DNA of 6,173 nt from Actinomycetes bacterium (GTDB lineage: Bacteria > Actinomycetota > Acidimicrobiia > Acidimicrobiales > Palsa-688), in contig JAKAZH010000109.1 of the NCBI GenBank assembly GCA_021815935.1, positions 1 through 6,173 on the forward strand. Direction: 5' to 3'. Made by a program: the position numbers and the translations under genes. Below the pieces are notes generated by a model that worked only from the letters and a program-made list of their open reading frames with translations, did not search any database and was not told where the DNA came from. This document shows, piece by piece, positions 1 to 6,173 of this stretch. Numbering within the stretch: the first letter of the stretch is position 1; each line of letters opens with the position of its first letter.

Positions 1-2
1 TC

Positions 3-1487
<1,485 letters not shown>

Positions 1488-1495
1488 GCTTTGAC

Positions 1496-1499
1496 GGAG
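1496..1499 (+). promoter_or_regulatory. Shine-Dalgarno GGAG supporting the TTG start of the hydrolase
   Basis: GGAG lies 11 bases before the TTG at 1511, slightly long but usable. An in-frame TGA at 1502-1504 rules out any earlier start. The next in-frame candidates, at codons 44-45, would remove the strand that leads into the oxyanion loop. The TTG is therefore the sensible start. No promoter is visible in the 23-base spacer, which fits read-through from ettA. Confidence 0.5.
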
Positions 1500-1510
1500 C
1501 CTGATCCAAC

Positions 1511-2380
1511 TTGAGCCACATCGAATCGTCGAGGGCCGCGCCGGCCAGCACCCACATCGGAGGCATCAGAGTCCTGTGTCGTCGCGCCGCAGAGGGCTCC
1601 CGCGCTACCGCAGCGGACTCCGGCCGACCTGCGCGCGTCGTGATGGTGCACGGGGCGATGGACCGCGCCACGAGCTTCACGCGTCTGATGGCGAAGCTTC
1701 CCGACTGCGAGGTGGTCGCCTACGACCGTCGAGGCTACGGGCACTCCTCGTCCCTGGCGGCCCCCGCCGACTTCGCCGCGCAGGTCGCTGATCTCGCCGA
1801 GGTCGCTTCCATCGGGGCGGAGCCGAACGCCGTCGTGGCCTTCGGGCACAGCCTCGGTGGTGACATCGTCCTTGCCACAATGCAGCAGCACCCAGGACTT
1901 TTCAGCGGCGCTGTCATTTGGGAGGCGCCGATGCCATGGCTCAAATTCTGGCCGAATGACACTGCGTCTCGCGGCGCCGGGGCCAAGCTCGGGCCCGAGG
2001 AGCGCGCCGAATGGTTCATGCGAAGGATGGTCGGAGACCGCATCTGGGAGCGCCTCCCCGCAGCAACCCGCGCCGCTCGGCGTTCGGAAGGCCGGACGCT
2101 CGACACGGATTTCGCATACCTCGAGCACGGACCCGTCTTCGACCCGGCAGCAATCACGGTCCCCGTGACAGTCGGCTTCGGGGCTCTGTCGAGGCCGCAT
2201 CAGACAATGGCGGCCGCCGAGCTCGCCTCGTCGCTTCCGTTCTCGTCGATCGTCGAGATCCCCGAGTCAGGCCACGGCGCGCACATCAGCCATCCCGGAG
2301 AACTGTCCGAGCTAATCCGCAGCGTGGTCGCGTTTCGGGGAGCGGCACACGGCGAACAGCACGAGCGTGGTGTCGTCTAG
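1511..2380 (+). CDS. Alpha/beta hydrolase fold protein
   Basis: A 289-residue cytoplasmic alpha/beta hydrolase without a signal peptide; the substrate is unknown. Visible elements are the oxyanion-loop HG (47-48, in VVMVHGAM), the strand and turn VVAYDRRGYGHS (68-79), the nucleophile elbow GHSLGG with Ser114, and the catalytic His255 in ESGHGAHISHP. The usual acid site after strand 7 (GxxDP) reads GALSRP (224-229) and has no Asp. Instead Glu138 in IWEAPMPW follows the next strand, 24 residues after Ser114. That is the same spacing as Asp108-Glu132 in haloalkane dehalogenase LinB, so Glu138 is the inferred acid. The Ser nucleophile points to an esterase, lipase or amidase type rather than a dehalogenase. 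The gene starts 23 bases after ettA and probably shares its transcript. Its last 69 bases, including the stop, overlap the 3' end of the opposing methyltransferase gene. Confidence 0.9.
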   Translation: MSHIESSRAAPASTHIGGIRVLCRRAAEGSRATAADSGRPARVVMVHGAMDRATSFTRLMAKLPDCEVVAYDRRGYGHSSSLAAPADFAAQVADLAEVASIGAEPNAVVAFGHSLGGDIVLATMQQHPGLFSGAVIWEAPMPWLKFWPNDTASRGAGAKLGPEERAEWFMRRMVGDRIWERLPAATRAARRSEGRTLDTDFAYLEHGPVFDPAAITVPVTVGFGALSRPHQTMAAAELASSLPFSSIVEIPESGHGAHISHPGELSELIRSVVAFRGAAHGEQHERGVV

Positions 2381-3112
2381 CTTCTCGGTCACATGGAAGT
2401 CGTCAGCGGTGATGCCTGTAGCTCCGCCACTGTCGCCGCTCGCCATCAGCCGGTAGACGATCGGAAGCGCCGCAGAGTAGATCGCCGTGTACCACTTGTG
2501 GGGTATCCGCCGCCGCAGGTTGAACACGTCGACGCGAAGCACCTTCTCGGCGCGCTGGCGCCTCGCTGTGAAGTCGGATTTCACCCGCTCCGACCCGTCG
2601 AGCCCGCCGACCCACACCTCGTCGAACAAGCCGCGGAGCATGGCCTCGAGTTCAATCGGGTCGTAGAGATGCAGGTGGAAAGGGTTCTCGAAGTCAGCCG
2701 GACGGTTCGGCGTGAGGATGAGTGCCGTACCTGTGTCGCTGAGCACCCTCGCGAGCTCCGCGGCGTGCAAGGCCGGCCGGTGGAAGTGCTCGATCAGATG
2801 CGACGAGCACACGAAGTCGAAGGCGCCGGAGCGAAAACACATCGACAGCGCATCGCAACACGTCACCCTCAAGCCCTTCGGGGCAAACTTTCCTCCCGCG
2901 ATCCGGGCCGTATCCAGGTCGTAATCGAAACCGACGACGACCCTGTCTTCGCTTAGAAGCGACGCCGACTCGAACCCGAGGCCGCATCCCGCGTCGAGGA
3001 CCAGTCCCGGCCCGAGTCGGAATCTCAGCTCCCTGTAGCCCGCCGAGTGCAGCGCGAGGAGTGAGTCGGGCGTCGTGCCCTCGACTGGACGCTCGCCTAG
3101 AAGCTTGACCAC
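2312..3112 (-). CDS. Class I SAM-dependent methyltransferase (Methyltransf_11-like)
   Basis: A 266-residue Rossmann-fold methyltransferase that moves a methyl group from S-adenosylmethionine to an unidentified acceptor. Counting from the GTG at 3112, motif I is LDAGCGLG (39-46). The acidic ribose-binding residue is Asp63 in VVGFDYD, the adenine-side Asp is Asp87 in CCDAL, and the motif IV region reads FDFVCSSHLIEHF (98-110), followed by ARVLSDTGTALILTPNRP. HLHLYDP (146-152) is typical of small-molecule or glycan-associated members. The C-terminal half is Arg-rich and ends in the strand TTLVLFAVCR. I chose GTG 3112 over TTG 3160, which would add 16 residues, because AGGAAG sits 6 bases before the GTG while nothing resembling a Shine-Dalgarno precedes the TTG. 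The gene is divergent from the MFS gene and overlaps the hydrolase 3' end. The fold is certain and the acceptor unknown. Confidence 0.9.
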   Translation of the reverse strand: MVKLLGERPVEGTTPDSLLALHSAGYRELRFRLGPGLVLDAGCGLGFESASLLSEDRVVVGFDYDLDTARIAGGKFAPKGLRVTCCDALSMCFRSGAFDFVCSSHLIEHFHRPALHAAELARVLSDTGTALILTPNRPADFENPFHLHLYDPIELEAMLRGLFDEVWVGGLDGSERVKSDFTARRQRAEKVLRVDVFNLRRRIPHKWYTAIYSAALPIVYRLMASGDSGGATGITADDFHVTEKLDDTTLVLFAVCRSPKRDHAAD

Positions 3113-3118
3113 GACCGA

Positions 3119-3124
3119 CTTCCT
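3119..3124 (-). promoter_or_regulatory. Ribosome binding site AGGAAG for the methyltransferase GTG start
   Basis: On the minus strand AGGAAG ends 6 bases before the GTG at 3112-3110, which is good spacing. It lies inside the longer reading that starts with TTG at 3160, so it is the main argument for the shorter protein. Confidence 0.55.
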
Positions 3125-3138
3125 AGCACGGCTGACCT

Positions 3139-3169
3139 TACCCCGATGATAAGTTAGCAATGATAAATA
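3139..3169. promoter_or_regulatory. AT-rich divergent promoter island between methyltransferase and MFS genes
   Basis: This is the most AT-rich pocket I see in the window. ATGATAA occurs twice (3146-3152 and 3160-3166) at 14-bp spacing. On the plus strand TGATAAGTT (3147-3155) fits an extended -10 (TGN-TANNNT) and would place transcription start a few bases before the MFS ATG, giving a very short leader or none. On the minus strand TATCAT occurs at 3151-3146 and 3165-3160. The copy at 3151-3146 would start a transcript about 25 bases upstream of the GTG at 3112 and include its AGGAAG. No good -35 box is visible for either direction. The promoter assignment is inferred from composition and hexamer match only. 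Confidence 0.45.
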
Positions 3170-4483
3170 ATGTCGCTTCAGGAAAAAGGTCCGCGCCGCT
3201 CCTTAGCACGCCTCGCTTCGAGCGTACGCCCCGAGTGGTCGAACCGTAACTTCGAACTGATCTTCGTCGCTCGGACCGCTATGAGCTGCGGCCGGGCACT
3301 CGCCGGGGTGGTAACCCCGATCTACCTGGCTCTCGAAGGTTTCAGCGCCTTCGAGATCTCCGTGTATGTAGTCGTGGTGTCCCTCGCTTCGGCTGCGATG
3401 TCGACCCTGATCGGCTCCAGCGCAGACAGGCTTGGCCGCAAGCCTTTCATGGTGGCGCTACCGCTTCTCAGCACTGCGGCGGCGGTTGCGTTCGCTCTGA
3501 GCTCCGCGCACCTGGTGCTGTTCGTGGCAGGGGCGGTCGGCAGCTTCGGCCGCGGTGCGGGCGCGGGGGCAGGTGCGGTCGGCCCCTACCAGCCGGCGGA
3601 GTCGGCTTTCGCCGCAGACAGCGTCCCCGCCCAGCACCGCAACTCGATGTTCGGCCGGCTGGCGTTCGCTTCCTCGGCCGGCGCGACCGTCGGAGGCCTC
3701 CTGGCACTGCTGGTAACGTCGAGCCACGTGCGCGGAGCCGCCGCCACTGCAACGTTTCGGGCGTCGTTCATCGCTATCGCGCTGGTTTCCGCAGCCGCAG
3801 GCATGGTGGCAGTTGGCTTGTCTGAACAGCCTCGGGCGCCCCGCAAGCAGGGCCAGCGAAGCCTCCACTGGCCTGTGCGTTCGAGTTGGCTGGTATACCG
3901 CCTTTGGGTCACGAACAGCTTCAACGGGGCCGCTGTCGGAATGCTCGGGCCGTTCCTCACCTACTGGTTCTTCCGTCGCTACGGTATCGGCGCAGCCGAA
4001 GTGGGGGTCCTTTACGCTGTCGTGAACGCCGTGACGATGGCAGCGAGCCTGAGTGCTTCGGGCCTGGCGCGCCGCTACGGCCTCGTGCGTACCTCGGCGG
4101 TCATGCGCGCGGCGCAGGGACTGCTCGTAGTGCCGATGGTCCTAGCGCCGAACTTCGAGCTCGCCGGGGCTGTGTATCTGGTGAGGATGGTGACGCAGCG
4201 GATATCGCTTCCGCTTCGCCAGTCCTACACGCTCGGCCTCGCCGAACCCGACGAGCGTGCCGCCGTCGCTGCGATATCCAACTTACCGAGCCAGCTCGCC
4301 ATGGCGTCCAGCCCGCTGCTCACCGGCTACCTTTTTGACGAAGTAAGCCTGAGCCTTCCTTTCGAGATCTCTTCGGTGCTGCAATTGCTCAACGCGGGGC
4401 TGTGGTGGCGGCTGTTCCGGGACCATCCCCCCGAGGAGGAACGCGCTGCGCAGCCCGAGAAGTCCTTAACACAACCCTCATAG
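3170..4483 (+). CDS. Major facilitator superfamily (MFS) transporter
   Basis: A 437-residue inner-membrane secondary transporter with about 12 predicted transmembrane helices, in two six-helix halves joined by a basic cytoplasmic loop (roughly 218-240, EQPRAPRKQGQR). MFS motif A, GSSADRLGRK (82-91), sits between helices 2 and 3, and a degenerate copy, GLARRYGLVRT (298-308), occupies the same place in the second half. Helix 4 carries a motif-B-like Arg128 in GRGAGAGAGAVGP, unusually rich in Gly-Ala. The segment QPAESAFAADSVPAQHRNSMFG lies in the loop after helix 4. Family members are mostly drug or metabolite efflux pumps, but the substrate cannot be read from sequence. The start is ATG at 3170 with no Shine-Dalgarno motif. 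Together with the -10-like TGATAAGTT just upstream this suggests leaderless or near-leaderless translation. The divergent methyltransferase next to it could be functionally linked, which is only an inference. Confidence 0.93.
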   Translation: MSLQEKGPRRSLARLASSVRPEWSNRNFELIFVARTAMSCGRALAGVVTPIYLALEGFSAFEISVYVVVVSLASAAMSTLIGSSADRLGRKPFMVALPLLSTAAAVAFALSSAHLVLFVAGAVGSFGRGAGAGAGAVGPYQPAESAFAADSVPAQHRNSMFGRLAFASSAGATVGGLLALLVTSSHVRGAAATATFRASFIAIALVSAAAGMVAVGLSEQPRAPRKQGQRSLHWPVRSSWLVYRLWVTNSFNGAAVGMLGPFLTYWFFRRYGIGAAEVGVLYAVVNAVTMAASLSASGLARRYGLVRTSAVMRAAQGLLVVPMVLAPNFELAGAVYLVRMVTQRISLPLRQSYTLGLAEPDERAAVAAISNLPSQLAMASSPLLTGYLFDEVSLSLPFEISSVLQLLNAGLWWRLFRDHPPEEERAAQPEKSLTQPS

Positions 4484-4490
4484 ACTCCAG

Positions 4491-4528
4491 ACACGACCCT
4501 CACACCTTGCTCCGATACTGGGTCGTGT
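4491..4528. repeat. Perfect 9-bp inverted repeat in the MFS / exported-protein spacer (terminator or operator)
   Basis: ACACGACCC (4491-4499) and GGGTCGTGT (4520-4528) are exact reverse complements separated by 20 bases. The repeat begins 7 bases after the MFS stop codon. No T-run follows (the next bases are AGCAAC), so it is not a classical intrinsic terminator. The large loop also makes it a weak RNA hairpin. It could be a U-tract-less terminator or a protein-binding site controlling the downstream exported-protein gene. Confidence 0.5.
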
Positions 4529-4540
4529 AGCAACACCCGC

Positions 4541-4570
4541 CTGGCTTCACGCCAGTCCAGAAAAAAGGAG
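4541..4570 (+). promoter_or_regulatory. Leader of the exported-protein gene: small hairpin plus strong ribosome binding site
   Basis: CTGGC (4541-4545) and GCCAG (4551-4555) can form a 5-bp stem around the loop TTCAC. AAAAAAGGAG (4561-4570) follows, with AGGAG 6 bases from the ATG at 4577. This is the strongest Shine-Dalgarno site in the window together with that of the aldolase-family gene, and the A-rich lead-in should keep it unstructured. I could not pick a convincing -35/-10 pair in 4484-4560. Confidence 0.5.
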
Positions 4571-4576
4571 CATCAC

Positions 4577-5086
4577 ATGTCGCTACTTCAAAGCCCTCGA
4601 CGTAAGTTCGCAGCCGGAGCCGTGGCGGCGATAGCCTCGCTTGGAGCCGGCGTCGGCGCGTACGCCCTTACGGCGCCGACGATACCCACGTCTGCGTCGA
4701 ACGCAGCGCCTCTCAACCTCGCAGTGTCTGCCCAGAGCTCGAATACAGCTCAGACGCCGAAAGTCAAGAGGCATCTCACCCTGCTGCAAAGGTCGGATCA
4801 CGCGACGATCGAGGTGAAGGTCAAAGGCCAGTGGAAGACCTTCGAGTACGACCGGGGCAAGGTCTACGCGTCGAGCGCCACCTCGGTGACCTTGGCGTTG
4901 CCGGACGGTTCCCAGGTGACCGAAGCCATCACGTCGACCACGAAGTTCGGCGGGATTTCCGGGGCGTCCTCGCTTCGCGACAACGTGCGGGCGTTCGTGG
5001 TCTCCTCCGGCGGGACCGCTCTTCGAATCCACCAGGCGCCGCCTAAAGCGACTGCCCCCGCGGTGCCGGCCGCCTCCGCCGCTTGA
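4577..5086 (+). CDS. Small exported protein with twin-arginine-like signal peptide and a DUF5666-like beta domain
   Basis: A 169-residue protein of unknown function. Residues 1-34 look like an export signal: SPRRKFAAG (6-14), with Arg8-Arg9 and Phe11, resembles the Tat motif, followed by an Ala/Gly-rich hydrophobic core and a possible cleavage region near AYALTA (28-33). A Sec signal is the alternative. Residues 34-62 form a Ser/Thr/Ala linker. Residues 66-152 look like a small beta-rich domain: HATIEVKVKGQWKTFEYDRG, then a strand pair around SVTLALPDGSQVT, then TSTTKFGG, and finally VRAFVVSSGGTALRI. This pattern of DRG, DG and TST resembles the DUF5666-type repeats found in many small actinobacterial secreted proteins; the family assignment is from memory and unconfirmed. 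The tail (154-169) is Pro/Ala-rich. No lipobox Cys or cell-wall sorting motif is present. It appears to be a single-gene unit, convergent with the aldolase-family gene 32 bases away. Confidence 0.85.
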   Translation: MSLLQSPRRKFAAGAVAAIASLGAGVGAYALTAPTIPTSASNAAPLNLAVSAQSSNTAQTPKVKRHLTLLQRSDHATIEVKVKGQWKTFEYDRGKVYASSATSVTLALPDGSQVTEAITSTTKFGGISGASSLRDNVRAFVVSSGGTALRIHQAPPKATAPAVPAASAA

Positions 5087-5118
5087 GCAGGGATGACGCG
5101 GGTTGGTCGAGATGAGGA

Positions 5119-5925
5119 CTAGTCGAGAAGGTCCGGGTCGCTTCGAAGAATCTCGTCCCACAACGGCTGGAAGCTGAACCATCCAGCCTGGTGGAACCCG
5201 GTCTTCTCGCAGGTGTAGCGGGCGTCCGCGTCGTCGATCAGATGCGGGCGCCCGACCGACTCGGCGAGAATCTGCGCCTGGCAGGATCGCTCCATGGTAA
5301 TAAACCACCACGCGGCCTCGTCGACGGAGTGGCCAACCGTGAACAGGCCGTGGTTGCGGTGGATCGCCGCCTTGTGCGGCCCCAGGCCTGCGGCGAGGGC
5401 CTTGCCGGCGCTCTCGTCCAACACGATCGCTCCCCCACCTTCGGTCACCACGACGTGGTCCTGATAAAAGACGCACGCGTCCTGGGTGATCGGGTCTAGG
5501 GTCCGGCCGAGCGCCGACCACGCCTTGCCGTAGATGGAATGGGCGTGGGCGGCGGCAATCACGTCCGGTCGGGCCTGGTGCACCGCCGAATGAATGACAA
5601 ACGCGGCCCGGTTGACCGGCCGACCGCCCTCCACCACGTCGCCGTGATGGTTGACGAGGATCAGGTCCGAAACCTTCACGTGGCGGAAGTTCATCCCGAA
5701 CGGGTTCACCCAGAAGTGATCCGTCAACTCGGGGTCCCGGGCGGTGATGTGGCCTGCTACCCCCTCGGAGAAACCGAAACGGCCGAAGATGCGAAGCGCC
5801 CCAGCGAGGCGCTCCTTGCGGTGGCGGCGTTCCGCCTCGACCGAGCACGACGCGGGCGCCTCCGGCACCTCAAGGTCAGGCTGACCGGATTCCGTTACCG
5901 ATTCCGTTACCGTCGACGAAGCCAT
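5119..5925 (-). CDS. Class II aldolase/adducin-family protein
   Basis: A 268-residue cytoplasmic protein of the class II aldolase/adducin fold. Family enzymes include fuculose- and ribulose-phosphate aldolases and epimerases that use a zinc ion held by three His. Here the metal ligands are His127 and His129 (AAAHAHSIYGKAW) and His192 (HRNHGLFTVG). Other family marks are GVAGHITARDP (55-65), FWVNPFGMNF (71-80) and the AWWFITMERSCQAQ helix (205-218). The position equivalent to catalytic Glu73 of E. coli FucA aligns with Ala108 (NRAAFVIH), so classical retro-aldol chemistry is doubtful. I recall many proteins of this subgroup sharing the NRAAF form, with unknown substrate. The N-terminal ~30 residues are a low-complexity extension containing VTESVTES. 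The ATG start is supported by GGAGG (5936-5932), 6 bases upstream. It follows purK on the same strand after 63 bases, and co-transcription is possible but unproven. Confidence 0.92.
   Translation of the reverse strand: MASSTVTESVTESGQPDLEVPEAPASCSVEAERRHRKERLAGALRIFGRFGFSEGVAGHITARDPELTDHFWVNPFGMNFRHVKVSDLILVNHHGDVVEGGRPVNRAAFVIHSAVHQARPDVIAAAHAHSIYGKAWSALGRTLDPITQDACVFYQDHVVVTEGGGAIVLDESAGKALAAGLGPHKAAIHRNHGLFTVGHSVDEAAWWFITMERSCQAQILAESVGRPHLIDDADARYTCEKTGFHQAGWFSFQPLWDEILRSDPDLLD
5888..5911. repeat. 12-bp perfect tandem duplication inside the aldolase-family gene
   Basis: GATTCCGTTACC occurs twice head to tail (5888-5899 and 5900-5911), and the next base also continues the unit. On the coding (minus) strand it gives VTESVTES at residues 6-13, so the duplication keeps the frame. 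It lies in the unconserved N-terminal extension, where length changes should be tolerated. Confidence 0.9.
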
Positions 5926-5970
5926 CTCGAACCTCCCGGGTCTTCCCCAAGGCTAGCGCCACGCAAGGTG

Positions 5971-5983
5971 TCCCCACAGGGGA
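5971..5983. repeat. Short GC hairpin in the purK / aldolase spacer
   Basis: TCCCC (5971-5975) and GGGGA (5979-5983) can pair around a 3-base loop, 6 bases after the purK stop codon. In the purK direction the T-run (5988-5984) precedes the stem rather than following it, so this is not a standard intrinsic terminator for purK. It may weaken read-through or mean nothing. Confidence 0.3.
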
Positions 5984-5988
5984 AAAAT

Positions 5989-6173
5989 CTAGGCACCGCC
6001 GAGTATCAAAGCGCACCGCCGGGCTGTCGCCAGGGCCTCCGAAGGGTCGTCGCCCAAAGCGGTCACGTGGCCGACCTTGCGGCCCGGCAACGCCGCCTTC
6101 GCGTAGAGATGGACGCTCGCACCTCGAACCGCAAGGGCGTCGACGAGACGTGACCTGGGGTCGATTCCGTCCG
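5989..6173 (-). CDS. purK: N5-carboxyaminoimidazole ribonucleotide synthase PurK, C-terminal fragment cut by window edge
   Basis: The last 60 residues of PurK plus the stop codon are read on the minus strand. PurK is an ATP-grasp enzyme that carboxylates 5-aminoimidazole ribonucleotide with bicarbonate and ATP in de novo purine synthesis, feeding PurE. The diagnostic C-terminal pattern is VHLYAKAALPGRKVGHVTAL, matching the family pattern hxYgK-x-x-PGRKxGHVt, followed by GDDPSEALATARR. The TAG stop is at 5991-5989, and the frame is open to the window edge. About 300 further residues, including the ATP-grasp core, should lie beyond 6173. PurK fits better than the related PurT, although the visible part alone does not fully exclude other ATP-grasp carboxylases. 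Confidence 0.88.
   Translation of the reverse strand, partial: DGIDPRSRLVDALAVRGASVHLYAKAALPGRKVGHVTALGDDPSEALATARRCALILGGA

Noticed and set aside
2393..2956. A 187-codon plus-strand open frame opposite the methyltransferase
   Set aside because: It is a shadow of the methyltransferase frame, whose SAM-binding motifs are clear. Its own product has no recognisable domain.
3548..3585. Gly-Ala repeat coding stretch in the MFS gene as a microsatellite
   Set aside because: The codons vary and it coincides with MFS helix 4 and its motif-B Arg, so it is better explained as a helix-packing segment than as a DNA repeat.
5117..5148. Short palindromes GACTAGTC (5117-5124) and CTTCGAAG (5141-5148) near the convergent 3' ends, considered as terminator parts
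   Set aside because: They are 8-bp palindromes with no loop or T-run and are expected by chance. No terminator can be drawn in the 32-base spacer 5087-5118.
4583..5848. A 421-codon open frame on the minus strand covering both the exported-protein gene and most of the aldolase-family gene
   Set aside because: It is full of Arg, Gly and Pro with no recognisable motif, as expected from an out-of-frame reading of high-GC DNA. Two well-supported genes already use the same bases.
5539..6153. A 204-codon plus-strand open frame spanning the aldolase start and the purK end
   Set aside because: It crosses two real minus-strand genes and their spacer, is Arg-rich and shows no motif.

Overview
This window is high-GC bacterial DNA with GC-rich third codon positions, NTG start codons and short actinobacterial-style spacers. 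An actinobacterium is the likeliest source. A soil or freshwater lineage near Acidimicrobiia is only a guess, because no rRNA or clade-specific marker is present. It holds seven protein genes, two of them cut by the window edges. I see no RNA gene, insertion sequence, integrase, CRISPR array or toxin-antitoxin pair.

Layout from left to right. (1) Positions 3-1487, plus strand: the ABC-F translation factor EttA without about its first 60 residues. (2) 1511-2380, plus strand: an alpha/beta hydrolase starting at TTG, 23 bases after ettA and probably co-transcribed with it. (3) 2312-3112, minus strand: a class I SAM-dependent methyltransferase whose 3' end overlaps the hydrolase tail to tail by 69 bp. 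(4) 3170-4483, plus strand: a major facilitator superfamily transporter divergent from the methyltransferase. A small AT-rich island between the two probably carries both promoters. (5) 4577-5086, plus strand: a small exported protein with a twin-arginine-like signal peptide and a strong Shine-Dalgarno site. The 93-bp spacer before it contains a perfect 9-bp inverted repeat. (6) 5119-5925, minus strand: a class II aldolase/adducin-family protein convergent with (5). (7) 5989-6173, minus strand: the C-terminal 60 residues of PurK (purine biosynthesis), upstream of (6) on the same strand.

The genes do not form one pathway. The window reads as ordinary chromosome joining a translation gene (ettA) and a purine gene (purK), with small accessory enzymes between. 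I do not see a convincing undescribed system. The best second-look items are local: a relocated catalytic acid in the hydrolase, a missing catalytic Glu in the aldolase-like protein, the shared AT-rich promoter island, the 69-bp convergent overlap, the 9-bp inverted repeat and an in-frame 12-bp tandem duplication. Several long open frames opposite these genes are GC-driven shadows and were rejected.
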